Source: Pseudomonadales bacterium
GTDB taxonomy: Bacteria; Pseudomonadota; Gammaproteobacteria; Pseudomonadales; Azotimanducaceae
DNA: 35,255 nt
Direction of reading: 5' to 3'
NCBI GenBank assembly: GCA_030749725.1
Contig: JASMJM010000027.1
Coordinates: 1 to 35,255 of the forward strand
A model generated the notes under the pieces. The model had not been told where the DNA came from. It made no database searches and worked only from the letters and a program-made list of their open reading frames with translations. Shown here in pieces: positions 8,215-17,314 of the stretch. Numbering within the stretch: the stretch's first letter is position 1; every line of letters begins with the position of its first letter. Made by a program: the position numbers and the translations under genes.

Positions 8215-9873
8215 TCACATATTCGGATAGTTAGGCCCGCCGCCACCTTCCGGTGTGACCCAGTTGATATTCTGGGCCGGATCCTTGATATCGCAGGTCT
8301 TGCAGTGGACGCAGTTCTGGCTGTTGATCTGAAACTGCTTGCTGCCGTCTTGCTCCTCGATCACTTCGTAGACTCCGGCCGGGCAATATCGTTGGGCCGG
8401 CTCATCATACATGGGCAGATTCTTCTGAATGGGAATATCCGGGTCTGCCAGCTGTAGATGACAGGGCTGATCCTCCTCATGGTTGGTACTCGACAGGTAT
8501 ACCGAGGAGAGCTTATCGAAACTGATGACGCCATCCGGTTTTGGATAGTCTATCTTTGCACATTCGGCAGCCGGCTTGAGGGATTCATGGGGCGGCGTTT
8601 CATCCTGGAGAGTGAGGGGCATGTTTCCCCGAAAAATCGTTTGATCTACCCAGGTAAAGGCGGCGCCCAGCAACATGCCAAACTTATGCGTGGCGGGATT
8701 GGTATTCCTGGAGGAGTACAATTCTTGGTTAACCCAGGATTGCTTATAGGCATCCGTATAGGCAGCTAGTTCCTCCTGCCCGTTCGATCCTTGTTTGACG
8801 CTGTTGAAGATCGCTTCGGCTGCCAGCATGCCTGTTTTCATGGCCGTGTGGGTACCCTTGATCTTGAGGAAATTGAAGAAACCGGCATTGTCTCCTGCCA
8901 GAAGTCCACCGGGAAATGTCAGCTTGGGAACTGCCTGATATCCACCTTTGGTAACAGCGCGCGCACCATAGGCAACTCGGTTCCCGCCTTCGAGGAACTG
9001 TTGGACGACCGGGTGATGTTTGAACCGCTGGAATTCGTCAAACGGACTGAGGTGCGGGTTCTTGTATCCTAAGTCGACTATCAAGCCGATGGCTATCTGA
9101 TTGTTTTCGAGATGATAGATAAACGAACCACCTACCGTTCCCGGCAGGTGATCCAGTGGCCACCCGACGGTATGAACGACCTTGCCCGGCACGTGTTTGC
9201 CGGGATCCACGTCCCAGATTTCCTTCATTCCCAGGCCATAATGCTGAGTTCCGACATCCTTCTGCAGATCATACTTGGCCATCAACTGCTTACCCAGATT
9301 GCCACGGCAGCCCTCGGCAAACACCGTGTATTTTGCGCGCAGTTCATATCCTGGTTGGTAGGTGGCCTTCTGCTCTCCGGCTGCACTGATGCCCATATCG
9401 CCGGTGGCGATGCCAATGACGGCACCTTCATCGTTGTAGAGTACTTCCGCTGCCGGGAAGCCGGGAAAGATTTCCACACCCAACTGTTCTGCCTGCTCAC
9501 CCAGCCAACGGCACAGATTTGCCAGGCTGGTAACGTAGTTCCCGTGGTTATGGGTCTTTTGAGGAACGAAGATGCCGGGAACTTTGATGGCTTGGTTCGC
9601 GCTCACCAGGTAATACACGTCATCTTCGGTGACCGGATTGTCAAGGGGCGCACCCATCTCTTTCCAGGTGGGAAAAAGTTCGTCGAGAGCGATGGGTTCC
9701 AGCACTGCCCCGGAGAGGATGTGGGCGCCGATCTCAGAACCCTTCTCTACCAGACAGACGCTGAAGTCATCACCGCCATCCTGGCATAGCTGCTTGAATT
9801 TGATTGCGGCGGCAAGACCGGATGGTCCACCACCAACCACGACGACATCGAATTGCATAGATTCTCGTTCCAC
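8215..9873 (-). CDS. etfD: Electron transfer flavoprotein-ubiquinone oxidoreductase (ETF-QO)
   Basis: The protein is 552 residues. The N-terminal FAD-binding motif is VVVVGGGPSGLAAAIKF. The C-terminal 4Fe-4S ligands are Cys497 (CPAGVYE) and Cys521, 524 and 527 (CVHCKTC), in a ferredoxin-like end domain, and the tail GGGGPNYPNM is typical of the family. It oxidises reduced ETF and passes electrons to ubiquinone at the inner face of the membrane. The GTG at 9871-9873 is chosen as start because AAGGAG lies 7 nt upstream and homologues begin MERES; an ATG five codons later has no ribosome site. It is divergent from etfBA across a 333-bp gap, so the whole ETF relay is encoded here. Confidence 0.96.
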   Translation of the reverse strand: MERESMQFDVVVVGGGPSGLAAAIKFKQLCQDGGDDFSVCLVEKGSEIGAHILSGAVLEPIALDELFPTWKEMGAPLDNPVTEDDVYYLVSANQAIKVPGIFVPQKTHNHGNYVTSLANLCRWLGEQAEQLGVEIFPGFPAAEVLYNDEGAVIGIATGDMGISAAGEQKATYQPGYELRAKYTVFAEGCRGNLGKQLMAKYDLQKDVGTQHYGLGMKEIWDVDPGKHVPGKVVHTVGWPLDHLPGTVGGSFIYHLENNQIAIGLIVDLGYKNPHLSPFDEFQRFKHHPVVQQFLEGGNRVAYGARAVTKGGYQAVPKLTFPGGLLAGDNAGFFNFLKIKGTHTAMKTGMLAAEAIFNSVKQGSNGQEELAAYTDAYKQSWVNQELYSSRNTNPATHKFGMLLGAAFTWVDQTIFRGNMPLTLQDETPPHESLKPAAECAKIDYPKPDGVISFDKLSSVYLSSTNHEEDQPCHLQLADPDIPIQKNLPMYDEPAQRYCPAGVYEVIEEQDGSKQFQINSQNCVHCKTCDIKDPAQNINWVTPEGGGGPNYPNM

Positions 9874-10206
9874 AGCCTAACTCCTTGAACGCAACGGGAT
9901 GGACAAAAAAGATATTGTATGAAAACCACACCGGCATGGAAATGAGAATTCAGCTAGCATCCTATTCATTGACACAGGTCAATTGTAAGTACTTGAAATC
10001 CCATAATTTAAGGGCGCAGATCAGACGGTCGCTATTGACCGGGAATGGATAAGAGGTCATCATTGACGCTCCCTGATTGTTGACAAATCAAAGGGTCTAT
10101 CCCGTTTTTTGAATACAAACCAATGGAGCCAAACGGTGTTCACAAATCGTAAACGCCATGCCACTTATAACTGTTTTTTTAAACACATGACTAGCAGAGG
10201 AATTTC
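9874..10206. other. Divergent promoter region between etfD and etfBA
   Basis: 333 bases with no gene. It is richer in A and T than its neighbours. The plus strand carries TTGAC four times (9969, 10035, 10063, 10080), including TTGACA at 10080-10085 and a palindrome at 9969-9982. A T-run follows at 10104-10109. Promoters for both directions must lie here, but no -35/-10 pair is clean enough to call. Confidence 0.5.
9969..9982. promoter_or_regulatory. Inverted repeat TTGACACAGGTCAA, possible operator
   Basis: Perfect 5-bp arms (TTGAC/GTCAA) with a 4-base spacer, about 95 bp upstream of the etfD start in the divergent ETF region. Placement and symmetry suggest a dimeric regulator site. The regulator is unknown, and such a short palindrome can arise by chance. 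Confidence 0.3.
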
Positions 10207-10959
10207 ATGAAAGTTCTGGTTACTGCCAAAAGAGTCGTAGATGCCAATGTGAGTATTCGCGTGCAGAGCGATAACAGCGGCGTCGATTTGAATAATGTCA
10301 AGATGGCCGTTAATCCGTTCGATGAGATCGCTATCGAGGAAGCTGTTCGCTTGAGAGAAGCTGGATCAGCAGAAGAGGTGGTCGTTGTTTCCATCGGCAT
10401 CACAAATTGCCAGGAACAGATTAGGACCGCCTTAGCATTGGGTGCCGATCGCGGCATATTTGTGGAGGCCGATGGTGACCTGCAACCTTTGGCAGTCGCC
10501 AAGATCTTGAAGGCGATCGTCGATAAGGAATCACCCGGTATCATCATTTTGGGTAAACAGGCAATCGATGGCGACAACAGCCAGACGGGACCCATGTTGG
10601 CTGCCCTTGCCGGGCTCTCGCAGGCGACCTTCGCGTCTGAGTTGACTATTGAAGATGGCAAAGCGGTGGTTACCCGTGAAATCGACGGTGGCATGGAAAC
10701 CATTTCTGTTCCCCTGCCGGCTGTCATCACTACAGATCTCAGACTAAACGAACCGAGATATGCATCGTTGCCCAATATTATGAAAGCCAAGAAGAAACCC
10801 GTCGACAGCTATACGCCGGAGGAATTGGGTGTGGATGTCGCGCCGCGACTGACCACTCTAAAGGTCGAACCACCATCCGAAAGAGCGGCGGGCGTGATCG
10901 TTGAAACTGCCGAAGAACTTATTGACAAACTGAAGAATGAAGCGAAGGTGATCGAATGA
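10207..10959 (+). CDS. etfB: Electron transfer flavoprotein subunit beta
   Basis: The protein is 250 residues, the usual EtfB length. It starts [19 protein letters not shown], holds the conserved [16 protein letters not shown] segment at about 36-52, and has the AMP/nucleotide-handling region [15 protein letters not shown] at about 117-131 with the following LAALAG. A GAGGAA site 7 nt before ATG 10207 sets the start. With EtfA it forms the soluble heterodimer that collects electrons from acyl-CoA dehydrogenases, such as the isovaleryl-CoA dehydrogenase encoded at 16119-17288. The stop overlaps the etfA start (ATGA), so the two are translationally coupled. Confidence 0.97.
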   Translation: MKVLVTAKRVVDANVSIRVQSDNSGVDLNNVKMAVNPFDEIAIEEAVRLREAGSAEEVVVVSIGITNCQEQIRTALALGADRGIFVEADGDLQPLAVAKILKAIVDKESPGIIILGKQAIDGDNSQTGPMLAALAGLSQATFASELTIEDGKAVVTREIDGGMETISVPLPAVITTDLRLNEPRYASLPNIMKAKKKPVDSYTPEELGVDVAPRLTTLKVEPPSERAAGVIVETAEELIDKLKNEAKVIE

Positions 10960-11888
10960 GTAGTCTGGTTATTGCCGAACACAACAACGAATCCATCAAA
11001 GCTGCTACGCTGGTTACCGTCGCCGCAGCGAAGGCGATCGGTGGTGACGTTACTGTGCTGGTAGCGGGTGCGGATTGTGGTGCCGCTGCCGACGCTGCCG
11101 CCAAGATCGAAGGAGTCGATAAAGTACTCTTGGCTGACAATGCTGTCTATGCTCATATGACCGCAGAAAATGTGGCGGCACTGATAGCCGAAATTGGCAA
11201 GGACTACAGCCACATTCTGGCGCCGACCACCACCGCGGGAAAGAACTACCTGCCTCGCGCTGCTGCTCTCCTGGATGTAGCACAGATCTCAGACATCAGC
11301 GGTGTAGTCAGTGAGGATACTTTTCAACGACCGATCTATGCCGGTAGCGCCGTTGCAACGGTGCAATCTGCAGATCCAATCAAGGTACTGACCGTACGTG
11401 GCACTGCCTTTGATGCGGTTGCCGCGGAAGGCGGTTCCGCAACCGTAGAAAGCGTAGATACGGTGACGGATACCGGCCTCGCGGAATGGCTCAAGGACGA
11501 GATTGCCAAGCTTGAGCGTCCTGAACTGACTGCAGCCAACGTTATCATCTCCGGTGGTCGTGGTATGCAGGATGGTGAGAACTTCAAGCTGTTGGAAGCG
11601 GTCGCGGATAAGCTCGGCGCAGCCGTCGGCGCATCTCGTGCTGCTGTCGATGCGGGTTACGCACCCAACGACCTGCAGGTTGGCCAGACTGGCAAGATCG
11701 TGGCTCCAGAACTCTATATTGCCGTTGGCATCAGTGGCGCAATTCAGCACCTCGCTGGTATGAAAGACAGCAAGGTGATCGTCGCGATCAACAAGGATGC
11801 CGATGCCCCGATCTTTCAGGTAGCGGACTATGGCCTCGTGGCCGACCTGTTCAAAGCGCTGCCTGAAGTGGACGAGTTGCTCGGCTGA
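10956..11888 (+). CDS. etfA: Electron transfer flavoprotein subunit alpha
   Basis: The protein is 310 residues. The N-terminal domain resembles EtfB (SLVIAEHNN..., about 1-190). The C-terminal FAD domain carries [13 protein letters not shown] at about 197-209, [28 protein letters not shown] at about 245-272 and [23 protein letters not shown] at about 278-300, the conserved FAD-contacting loops. It overlaps etfB by 4 nt. It binds FAD, takes electrons from acyl-CoA dehydrogenases and delivers them to ETF-QO (8215-9873). All key loops look intact. Confidence 0.97.
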   Translation: MSSLVIAEHNNESIKAATLVTVAAAKAIGGDVTVLVAGADCGAAADAAAKIEGVDKVLLADNAVYAHMTAENVAALIAEIGKDYSHILAPTTTAGKNYLPRAAALLDVAQISDISGVVSEDTFQRPIYAGSAVATVQSADPIKVLTVRGTAFDAVAAEGGSATVESVDTVTDTGLAEWLKDEIAKLERPELTAANVIISGGRGMQDGENFKLLEAVADKLGAAVGASRAAVDAGYAPNDLQVGQTGKIVAPELYIAVGISGAIQHLAGMKDSKVIVAINKDADAPIFQVADYGLVADLFKALPEVDELLG

Positions 11889-11908
11889 GGCGAATATTAG
11901 CGTAGGAT

Positions 11909-11932
11909 CCCGGCCGGGATATTCTGGCCGGG
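11909..11932. terminator. GC-rich hairpin between convergent etfA and aacS
   Basis: CCCGGCC (11909-11915) and GGCCGGG (11926-11932) form a 7-bp stem with a 10-nt loop, in the 58-bp gap between the etfA and aacS stops. No T-run follows on either strand, so if it ends transcription it is not a classic intrinsic terminator. Confidence 0.4.
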
Positions 11933-11946
11933 TGCCCTCCTGGTCA

Positions 11947-13893
11947 TCACTGCAATTCTGCAAGATTCCTGAAGTACTCGAGCGCTTTCGGATTGGCTAG
12001 CGCGTCTGTGTTATCGACGCTGCGGTGGTGCACAATGTTGCTCACAGCCAGTTCTGAGATCTTGCCACTGATGGTTCGAGGCAGGTCTCTGACCTGAATG
12101 ACCTTGGCCGGCACATGACGTGGACTGGCATTTTCCCTGATGACTGTCTTGATCTCCAGCAGCAGCGCTGGGTCCAGTTGGATCTCTTCCTGGAGCACCA
12201 CGAACAGCACGATGCGTGTGTCACCGTCCCACTTCTGACCGATCGCCAGACTCTCCAGCACCTGATCAATCTGCTCCACTTGCCGGTAAATCTCTGCTGT
12301 ACCGATTCTGACACCGCCGGGATTGAGCACTGAGTCGGATCGGCCGTAGATGATAAATCCCTCCCTCGGCGTAGCTTCTATGAAGTCACCGTGAGCCCAG
12401 ACGTTCTGGAATCGATCGAAATAGGCAGCATGAAACTTACTGTCGTCGTCATCATTCCAGAATCCGATGGGCACAGCCGGAAAAACCTGTGTACAGACCA
12501 ATTCGCCCTTCTCGCCCAGCACTGATTCACCTGCGTCGTTGAATACCTGTACATCCATACCCAGACCGGCGCACTGAATCTCACCGGCATAGACAGGAAG
12601 GGTGGGATTGCCCAACACGAAGCAGGAGATCAGGTCCGTGCCCCCGGAGATGGAGGAGAGACAGAGATCCTTTTTGATATGTTCATAGACAAACTGGAAT
12701 CCCTCGGGGGGAAGGGGAGATCCGGTAGACAGAATAGTGTGCAGGCTGTCAAGGCCATGGCCATTGACCGGCCTGACGCGGGTCTTTTCCACAGCCGACA
12801 GAAACTTGGCGCTGGTGCCGAACACGCTGATAGACTCGTCCCGGATTAGATCGAACATTCTTCTTGGTCCCGGATGAAATGGTGAGCCGTCAAACAGTAC
12901 CAGGGTGGCGCCGGTCGCCAGTCCGCTGACCAACCAGTTCCACATCATCCAGCCACAAGTGGTGATGTAGAACAGGGCATCTGCACGGGTTAGACCCACG
13001 TGCAACTGATGCTCCTTCAGGTGTTGAATCAGGGTGCCGCCGACACTGTGAACGATGCATTTGGGAGAACCGGTGGTGCCCGATGAATACATGATGTAGA
13101 GGGGGTCGTCAAAATCTACCGCTGTAAACGCTTCCACATGAGTTACACCGCCAGTTATGAATTCATCGTATCTAACGGCTCTTTGAAGTTTCGATGGCAA
13201 CTTCATCGTGCCAGCGGCCAGTACTACCACGACACGTTCCAGACTGGGCAGGCTGGCGACGATCTTCTCTACCCGTTCGAGTATGGCGATGGTCTTGCCG
13301 TTGTACTGGTATTGATTTGTGGTGAAAAGGATTTTGGGTTGGATCTGTCCGAGCCGATCCAACACCCCAGCCACGCCAAAATCAGGCGAGCAGGAAGACC
13401 AGACAGCCCCCAAGCTGGTCGTCGCCAGCATGGCGATCACCGTTTCCGGAATATTGGGCAGATAGGCGGCGACTCGATCTCCCTTTTGGATACCCACATC
13501 GATCAGTGATCGCTGCAGCTCCGCGACGCGTTCATGCAGCTCAGCATAACTGGTCTGTTGGCGGTCACCGTTCTCAGCGACGAATACCAGTGCGGTTACA
13601 TCGTCCTGGTATCGCAGCAGGTTTTCCGCAAAATTCAGTTGGCTCCCCTGAAACCATTTTGCATCCGGAAATTTATCGCCATCGGTCAGCACGCTGTTGT
13701 AGGATCTGGATGAAATGATGCCGGTAAAATGCCAGACCGCTTCCCAGAAGGATTCCCGCTCCAGAATCGACCACCGGTGGAGTTGCCCATAGTTTTCGAG
13801 GGAGAGTGACAGAGTCGAGTTAACGTGCCGCCGAAAGCGCGTAATATTGGCGGCCTCAATTCGTTGCGCAGATGGCGTCCAGATTGGTTGCAT
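11947..13893 (-). CDS. aacS: Acetoacetyl-CoA synthetase
   Basis: The protein is 648 residues, the normal length. It has an N-terminal acyl-CoA synthetase cap at about 35-90, then the adenylate-forming core with [17 protein letters not shown] (about 269-285). The acetoacetate-CoA ligase hallmark [19 protein letters not shown] follows at about 312-330. The late YGRSD hinge and [10 protein letters not shown], with the catalytic Lys near the C-terminus, complete the family pattern. It converts acetoacetate, ATP and CoA to acetoacetyl-CoA in the cytoplasm. Leucine breakdown releases acetoacetate, so the nearby isovaleryl-CoA dehydrogenase suggests salvage of that carbon; use for polyhydroxybutyrate or ketone-body re-entry is equally possible. 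It may be the last gene of the pyrB-ivd-hydrolase-cysK run. Confidence 0.95.
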   Translation of the reverse strand: MQPIWTPSAQRIEAANITRFRRHVNSTLSLSLENYGQLHRWSILERESFWEAVWHFTGIISSRSYNSVLTDGDKFPDAKWFQGSQLNFAENLLRYQDDVTALVFVAENGDRQQTSYAELHERVAELQRSLIDVGIQKGDRVAAYLPNIPETVIAMLATTSLGAVWSSCSPDFGVAGVLDRLGQIQPKILFTTNQYQYNGKTIAILERVEKIVASLPSLERVVVVLAAGTMKLPSKLQRAVRYDEFITGGVTHVEAFTAVDFDDPLYIMYSSGTTGSPKCIVHSVGGTLIQHLKEHQLHVGLTRADALFYITTCGWMMWNWLVSGLATGATLVLFDGSPFHPGPRRMFDLIRDESISVFGTSAKFLSAVEKTRVRPVNGHGLDSLHTILSTGSPLPPEGFQFVYEHIKKDLCLSSISGGTDLISCFVLGNPTLPVYAGEIQCAGLGMDVQVFNDAGESVLGEKGELVCTQVFPAVPIGFWNDDDDSKFHAAYFDRFQNVWAHGDFIEATPREGFIIYGRSDSVLNPGGVRIGTAEIYRQVEQIDQVLESLAIGQKWDGDTRIVLFVVLQEEIQLDPALLLEIKTVIRENASPRHVPAKVIQVRDLPRTISGKISELAVSNIVHHRSVDNTDALANPKALEYFRNLAELQ

Positions 13894-13968
13894 GCGTTCT
13901 CTGCCCGGCTAACGCCAATAGCGCCTTCGAATCATCTCCGCGCCCCAGCTAGAGCACGTGTCGTGTCT

Positions 13969-13990
13969 GACCGGAGCGTCGATTCCGGTC
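13969..13990 (-). terminator. Hairpin downstream of cysK
   Basis: GACCGGA (13969-13975) and TCCGGTC (13984-13990) form a 7-bp stem with an 8-nt loop, 29 bp past the cysK stop in the 125-bp gap before aacS. There is no T-tract, so it may be a weak terminator, an mRNA-end stabiliser or chance. Confidence 0.3.
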
Positions 13991-14018
13991 AACCTGCCTG
14001 CCATTCCTTCGGTCCTGA

Positions 14019-14975
14019 CTAGCCCTGTGCGGCTAACCACTCATCGTCAGATTCCTCGGTGATTCCTTCAAACAGGGGAGTGGAGAGATAGCGTTCGCCG
14101 GTATCGGGTAGCATGACCAAGGTCGTACTGTTGTCCGGTGCACCGGTAGCCACCTTGAGCGCTGCAGCCATGGTTGCCCCTGAGGAGATGCCGCAGAAGA
14201 TGCCTTCCTCTACAGCCAGCCTCTTCGCGGTGGCGATGGCCTCTTCGTCCGTTACCGTAACCAGATCGTCGATCACGTCTTTGTCCAGCACGGCGGGAAT
14301 GAAGTCTGGCGTCCATCCCTGTATCTTGTGGGGAGACCACTCCTTGCCGGACAACATGGCAGCGACTTCCGGTTCCGCGCCGACGATCTTGATGTCAGGT
14401 CTGGCCAGTTTCAATACGTCGCCGGCACCGGTGATGGTGCCACCCGTGCCCCAGCCGCTGACGAAATTATCGAGATCTCTGCCGGCGAAGTCGCGCAGGA
14501 TTTCCGGTCCGGTCGTATTCCTGTGATAGTCGGGATTGGCCGGATTTTCAAATTGTCTGGCCAGAAACCAACCGTGCTTTTCCGCCAATTCCTCTGCCTT
14601 TTGCACCATGGCTGTGCCTCTCCCTGCTGCCGGGGTGAGAATGACCTTGGCCCCCAGCGCCTTCATGATCTTGCGGCGTTCGACAGAGAATGTTTCCACC
14701 ATGGTTGCAACAAAGGGATAGCCTTTCGATGCACAAACCATCGCCAGGGAGATACCGGTATTGCCTGAGGTGGCTTCAATGACCGTCTGCCCCGGTTTGA
14801 TGGTACCTTTGCGCTCTGCGTCTTCGATGATTGCGATGGCCAACCTGTCCTTTACTGAGGCCAGCGGGTTAAAGGCTTCCAGCTTCACATACATGATCTG
14901 GTTGGCAGGGGCCATCCGGTTGATACGAACGATAGGGGTATTGCCGATGGTCTGATTGATATCGTCATAAATCAT
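14019..14975 (-). CDS. cysK: Cysteine synthase (O-acetylserine sulfhydrylase A)
   Basis: The protein is 318 residues of the fold-type II PLP family. The PLP lysine lies in NPLASVKDRLA (about 36-46), the substrate loop is TSGNTGISLA (about 69-78), the phosphate-binding glycine loop is GWGTGGTITGAG (about 174-185), and SSGATMAAA (about 265) carries the pyridine-N serine. It makes cysteine from O-acetyl-L-serine and sulfide. AAGGAA 6 nt before the ATG at 14973-14975 fixes the start. Motifs fit CysK better than CysM or cystathionine beta-synthase, though the CysK/CysM split cannot be proved here. It lies 55 nt downstream of the nucleoside hydrolase gene and is probably in its transcript. Confidence 0.93.
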   Translation of the reverse strand: MIYDDINQTIGNTPIVRINRMAPANQIMYVKLEAFNPLASVKDRLAIAIIEDAERKGTIKPGQTVIEATSGNTGISLAMVCASKGYPFVATMVETFSVERRKIMKALGAKVILTPAAGRGTAMVQKAEELAEKHGWFLARQFENPANPDYHRNTTGPEILRDFAGRDLDNFVSGWGTGGTITGAGDVLKLARPDIKIVGAEPEVAAMLSGKEWSPHKIQGWTPDFIPAVLDKDVIDDLVTVTDEEAIATAKRLAVEEGIFCGISSGATMAAALKVATGAPDNSTTLVMLPDTGERYLSTPLFEGITEESDDEWLAAQG

Positions 14976-15030
14976 GGTTGTTCCTTATTCTCGGTTTTGG
15001 CTGTTGAAGTAGGTGTCAGTGCTGCTGAGA

Positions 15031-15978
15031 TTATGGGTATTCGAGTAACGTGTCCAGTACCAACTCAATTATCGCCTCACCGCGAACGTCAATGGCAACC
15101 TCGGCGTTGGCGGGCTCCGCAGCAGCCATGCTGCCCGTCTCCCGTGTCACCAGCCCGCGTAAATCGCACACCGTCATGCCGCGCGTGTAGCGGCCACGGG
15201 TTTCCACCGACACACGGGTCGCCTGGTAGTCGATCAGGTTGGTATGGGTATAGGGTATCCAGGCACACACGTCATGCATGGGGGCAATTGTACGCCCATA
15301 GATAGATATCTGTCTTTCCAGATAGAAGTGCAGGGCATTGGCGATCTCCCGTGCCAGCTTGCCCCCTTCGCCTCGCAGTCGTTTGATGTCACCCCTGCCG
15401 ATGCCCACTTTTGTGGTCACGTTGAGCCCCACCATGTGGATGGGCACACCGCTCTCAAATACGATCTCAGCCGCTTCCGGATCGGTAAAGGTGTTGAACT
15501 CTGCGCTCGGAGTCACGTTGCCTATGTGCGTTGAGCCGCCCATGATGGATATGGCCTTCAACCAGGATTTCATCCCGGGTTCTCTTTCAAGAGCAGTGGC
15601 GACGTTGCTAAGGGGAGCCACCGCCACGATCACCAACTCTCCCCTGTGCCTGTCAGCCTGTTCGATCAGGAAGTCGACGCCCGGCTGAGGAATCGGCTTC
15701 GATCTGGGCGGTGGCAGCTCAGCGCCATCCATGCCGGTCTTGCCGTGAACCATCTCACCACTGATTCTGGTGGCAGATAGAGGCTCTGCCAATCCCATGG
15801 CCACGGGGATATCCAGACCGGCCAGCTCACAGATCGAGAGTGCGTTTCGGGTGGTGTTTGCCACCGTCGAATTCCCATATACGGTGGTTATGCCAATCAG
15901 TTGGCAATGTCTGGCACCGAACAGAATCGCCACTGCATCATCGTGGCCGGGATCACAATCTATGATGAACACTGTCAA
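15031..15978 (-). CDS. Inosine-uridine preferring nucleoside hydrolase
   Basis: The protein is 315 residues. The calcium-binding Asp cluster DCDPGHDDA at the N-terminus and the late MHDVCAWIPY (about 238-247), with the fourth metal Asp, mark the IU-nucleoside hydrolase family. VAVAPLSNVA and IMGGSTHIGNVTPSAEFNTFTDPEAA are further family signatures. It cleaves the N-glycosidic bond of ribonucleosides for base salvage, in keeping with pyrB three genes up. The start is a TTG (15976-15978) with AGAGG 7 nt upstream; a GTG two codons later is less well spaced. The start region is the last copy of a three-fold 58-bp tandem repeat, and an upstream ORF ends overlapping this TTG. Confidence 0.93.
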   Translation of the reverse strand: MTVFIIDCDPGHDDAVAILFGARHCQLIGITTVYGNSTVANTTRNALSICELAGLDIPVAMGLAEPLSATRISGEMVHGKTGMDGAELPPPRSKPIPQPGVDFLIEQADRHRGELVIVAVAPLSNVATALEREPGMKSWLKAISIMGGSTHIGNVTPSAEFNTFTDPEAAEIVFESGVPIHMVGLNVTTKVGIGRGDIKRLRGEGGKLAREIANALHFYLERQISIYGRTIAPMHDVCAWIPYTHTNLIDYQATRVSVETRGRYTRGMTVCDLRGLVTRETGSMAAAEPANAEVAIDVRGEAIIELVLDTLLEYP

Positions 15979-16134
15979 ATCGGCACCTCTTCTCTGAACT
16001 GTGCAAGCGGATTGCCTGGATGATAAACACTGTCAAATCGGTACTCCTTCTCTGCACTGTGTATGCGGATTGCTTGGATCATAAACACAGTCAAGTCGGC
16101 ACCTTTTCGTTGCCCTGTCTATGCAGATTCCTTG
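15961..16134. repeat. 58-bp tandem triplication spanning ivd end and nucleoside hydrolase start
   Basis: Three head-to-tail copies of exactly 58 bp: 15961-16018, 16019-16076 and 16077-16134. Shared blocks include ACACTGTCAAATCGG and GCGGATTGC. On the minus strand each copy carries the ivd-end sequence, a purine-rich ribosome site and a TTGAC(A/T)GTGTT start-like sequence. Only the first copy has the real ivd stop (TAG, 16119-16121) and only the last feeds the real hydrolase frame. Copies differ at several positions, so the event is not brand new. As 58 is not a multiple of 3, the copies lie in different frames. Confidence 0.93.
15975..16094 (-). CDS. Possible 39-codon leader ORF created by the 58-bp repeat
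   Basis: The first repeat copy holds a TTG (16092-16094) preceded by AAAAGG with a spacing like that of the true hydrolase start. From it 39 codons run to a TGA at 15975-15977, which overlaps the hydrolase TTG as TTGA. The first five codons mimic the hydrolase N-terminus (MTVFM versus MTVFI). It has no other homology that I recognise. If translated, it would couple translation into the hydrolase gene. This is inferred from sequence arrangement only. Confidence 0.3.
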   Translation of the reverse strand: MTVFMIQAIRIHSAEKEYRFDSVYHPGNPLAQFREEVPI

Positions 16135-17288
16135 AACAGCTCTCTGCCGATCAGCATCCTGCGGATCTCTGATGTGCCGGCCCCGATCTCGTAGAGCTTC
16201 GCATCGCGCAGCAGTCGACCGGTGGCATAGTCGTTGATATAGCCGTTGCCACCCAGAATCTGGATGCCATCCAGGGTCGTCTGGGTGGCTGTCTCCGCAC
16301 AGTAGAGGATCACACCGGCGGCGTCCTTGCGGTTGGTCTCACCTCGGTCACAAGCCTGTGAAACTGCATAAAGGTAGGCTCGACAGGCATTCAGTCGGGT
16401 GTACATATCGGCGACCTTACCCTGAATAAGTTGAAATTCACCGATGGACTGGCCGAACTGTTTACGTTCGTGGATGTAGGGGATGACGATATCCATACAG
16501 GCCTGCATGATACCTACGGGACCGGCGGCCAACACAACCCGCTCATAATCCAAGCCACTCATCAACACGCCGACCCCTTCGTTCAGCTTTCCCAGTATAT
16601 TGGTTGTCGGCACGCGGCAATCTTGAAGAACCAATTCACAGGTGTTGGATCCCCTCATTCCCAGCTTGTCCAGTTTCGGTGAGCGACTGAATCCGGCTGT
16701 ATCCCGCTCCACGAGAAAGGCAGTGATACCACGAGCCGCCCTACCCGCTTCCGTTTTGGCATAGATGATGTAGGTATCGGCATCCGGCCCGTTGGTAATC
16801 CACATCTTGCTGCCATTCAGCACGTAGTCGTCGCCATCGCGAACTGCACGCATCTGCAGGCTGACCACGTCGGAACCGGCAGCGTGTTCACTCATTGCCA
16901 GGGCTCCTACGTGTTCGCCACTGATCAGCTTTGGCAGATAGCGACGTTTCTGCTCGTTGCTGCCATTGCGACTGATCTGGTTTACACACAGATTGGAGTG
17001 GGCGGCATAGCTCAAGGCCACGGCAGCCGAGGCCCTGCTGATCTCTTCCACCACCACCACGTGGGCAAAGTAGCCCAGTTCCGCGCCGCCGTATTCTGCT
17101 GCGGCGGTAATGCCCAATAGGCCCTGGGCACCCATTTTTTTCCACAATTGCCGGGGAAACTCGTTGTTGCTGTCGATCTCTGCGGCCAGTGGCGCGATCT
17201 CCCGCGCTGCGAAACGGTTGACCTGATCCTTGAGTAGCCGGGTCGTTGCATCGAAACCGAAGTTGAGACCGTCGTAGTTCACATGCAT
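16119..17288 (-). CDS. ivd: Isovaleryl-CoA dehydrogenase (acyl-CoA dehydrogenase family)
   Basis: The protein is 389 residues from the ATG at 17286-17288, which follows GGGGAG; the frame extends upstream into pyrB but without a ribosome site. The acyl-CoA dehydrogenase fold is complete: FAD segment [20 protein letters not shown] (about 132-151), WITNG (about 164) and the C-terminal [21 protein letters not shown]. Two features point to [14 protein letters not shown], and the catalytic Glu in [11 protein letters not shown] (about 239-249). The usual glutamate near the C-terminus is replaced in [12 protein letters not shown]. It oxidises isovaleryl-CoA in leucine catabolism and donates electrons to EtfAB (10207-11888). 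The last codons and stop lie inside the 58-bp repeat. Confidence 0.92.
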   Translation of the reverse strand: MHVNYDGLNFGFDATTRLLKDQVNRFAAREIAPLAAEIDSNNEFPRQLWKKMGAQGLLGITAAAEYGGAELGYFAHVVVVEEISRASAAVALSYAAHSNLCVNQISRNGSNEQKRRYLPKLISGEHVGALAMSEHAAGSDVVSLQMRAVRDGDDYVLNGSKMWITNGPDADTYIIYAKTEAGRAARGITAFLVERDTAGFSRSPKLDKLGMRGSNTCELVLQDCRVPTTNILGKLNEGVGVLMSGLDYERVVLAAGPVGIMQACMDIVIPYIHERKQFGQSIGEFQLIQGKVADMYTRLNACRAYLYAVSQACDRGETNRKDAAGVILYCAETATQTTLDGIQILGGNGYINDYATGRLLRDAKLYEIGAGTSEIRRMLIGRELFKESA

Positions 17289-17314
17289 GGACTGCTCCCC
17301 GGTTGACAGAGGGT

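Noticed and set aside
15961-16134. Repeat-spacer pattern suggesting a CRISPR array
   Set aside because: Copies are directly abutting 58-bp units with no unique spacers, and they coincide with a gene junction. The same reasoning rejects 21460-21639, which is an in-frame coding repeat.
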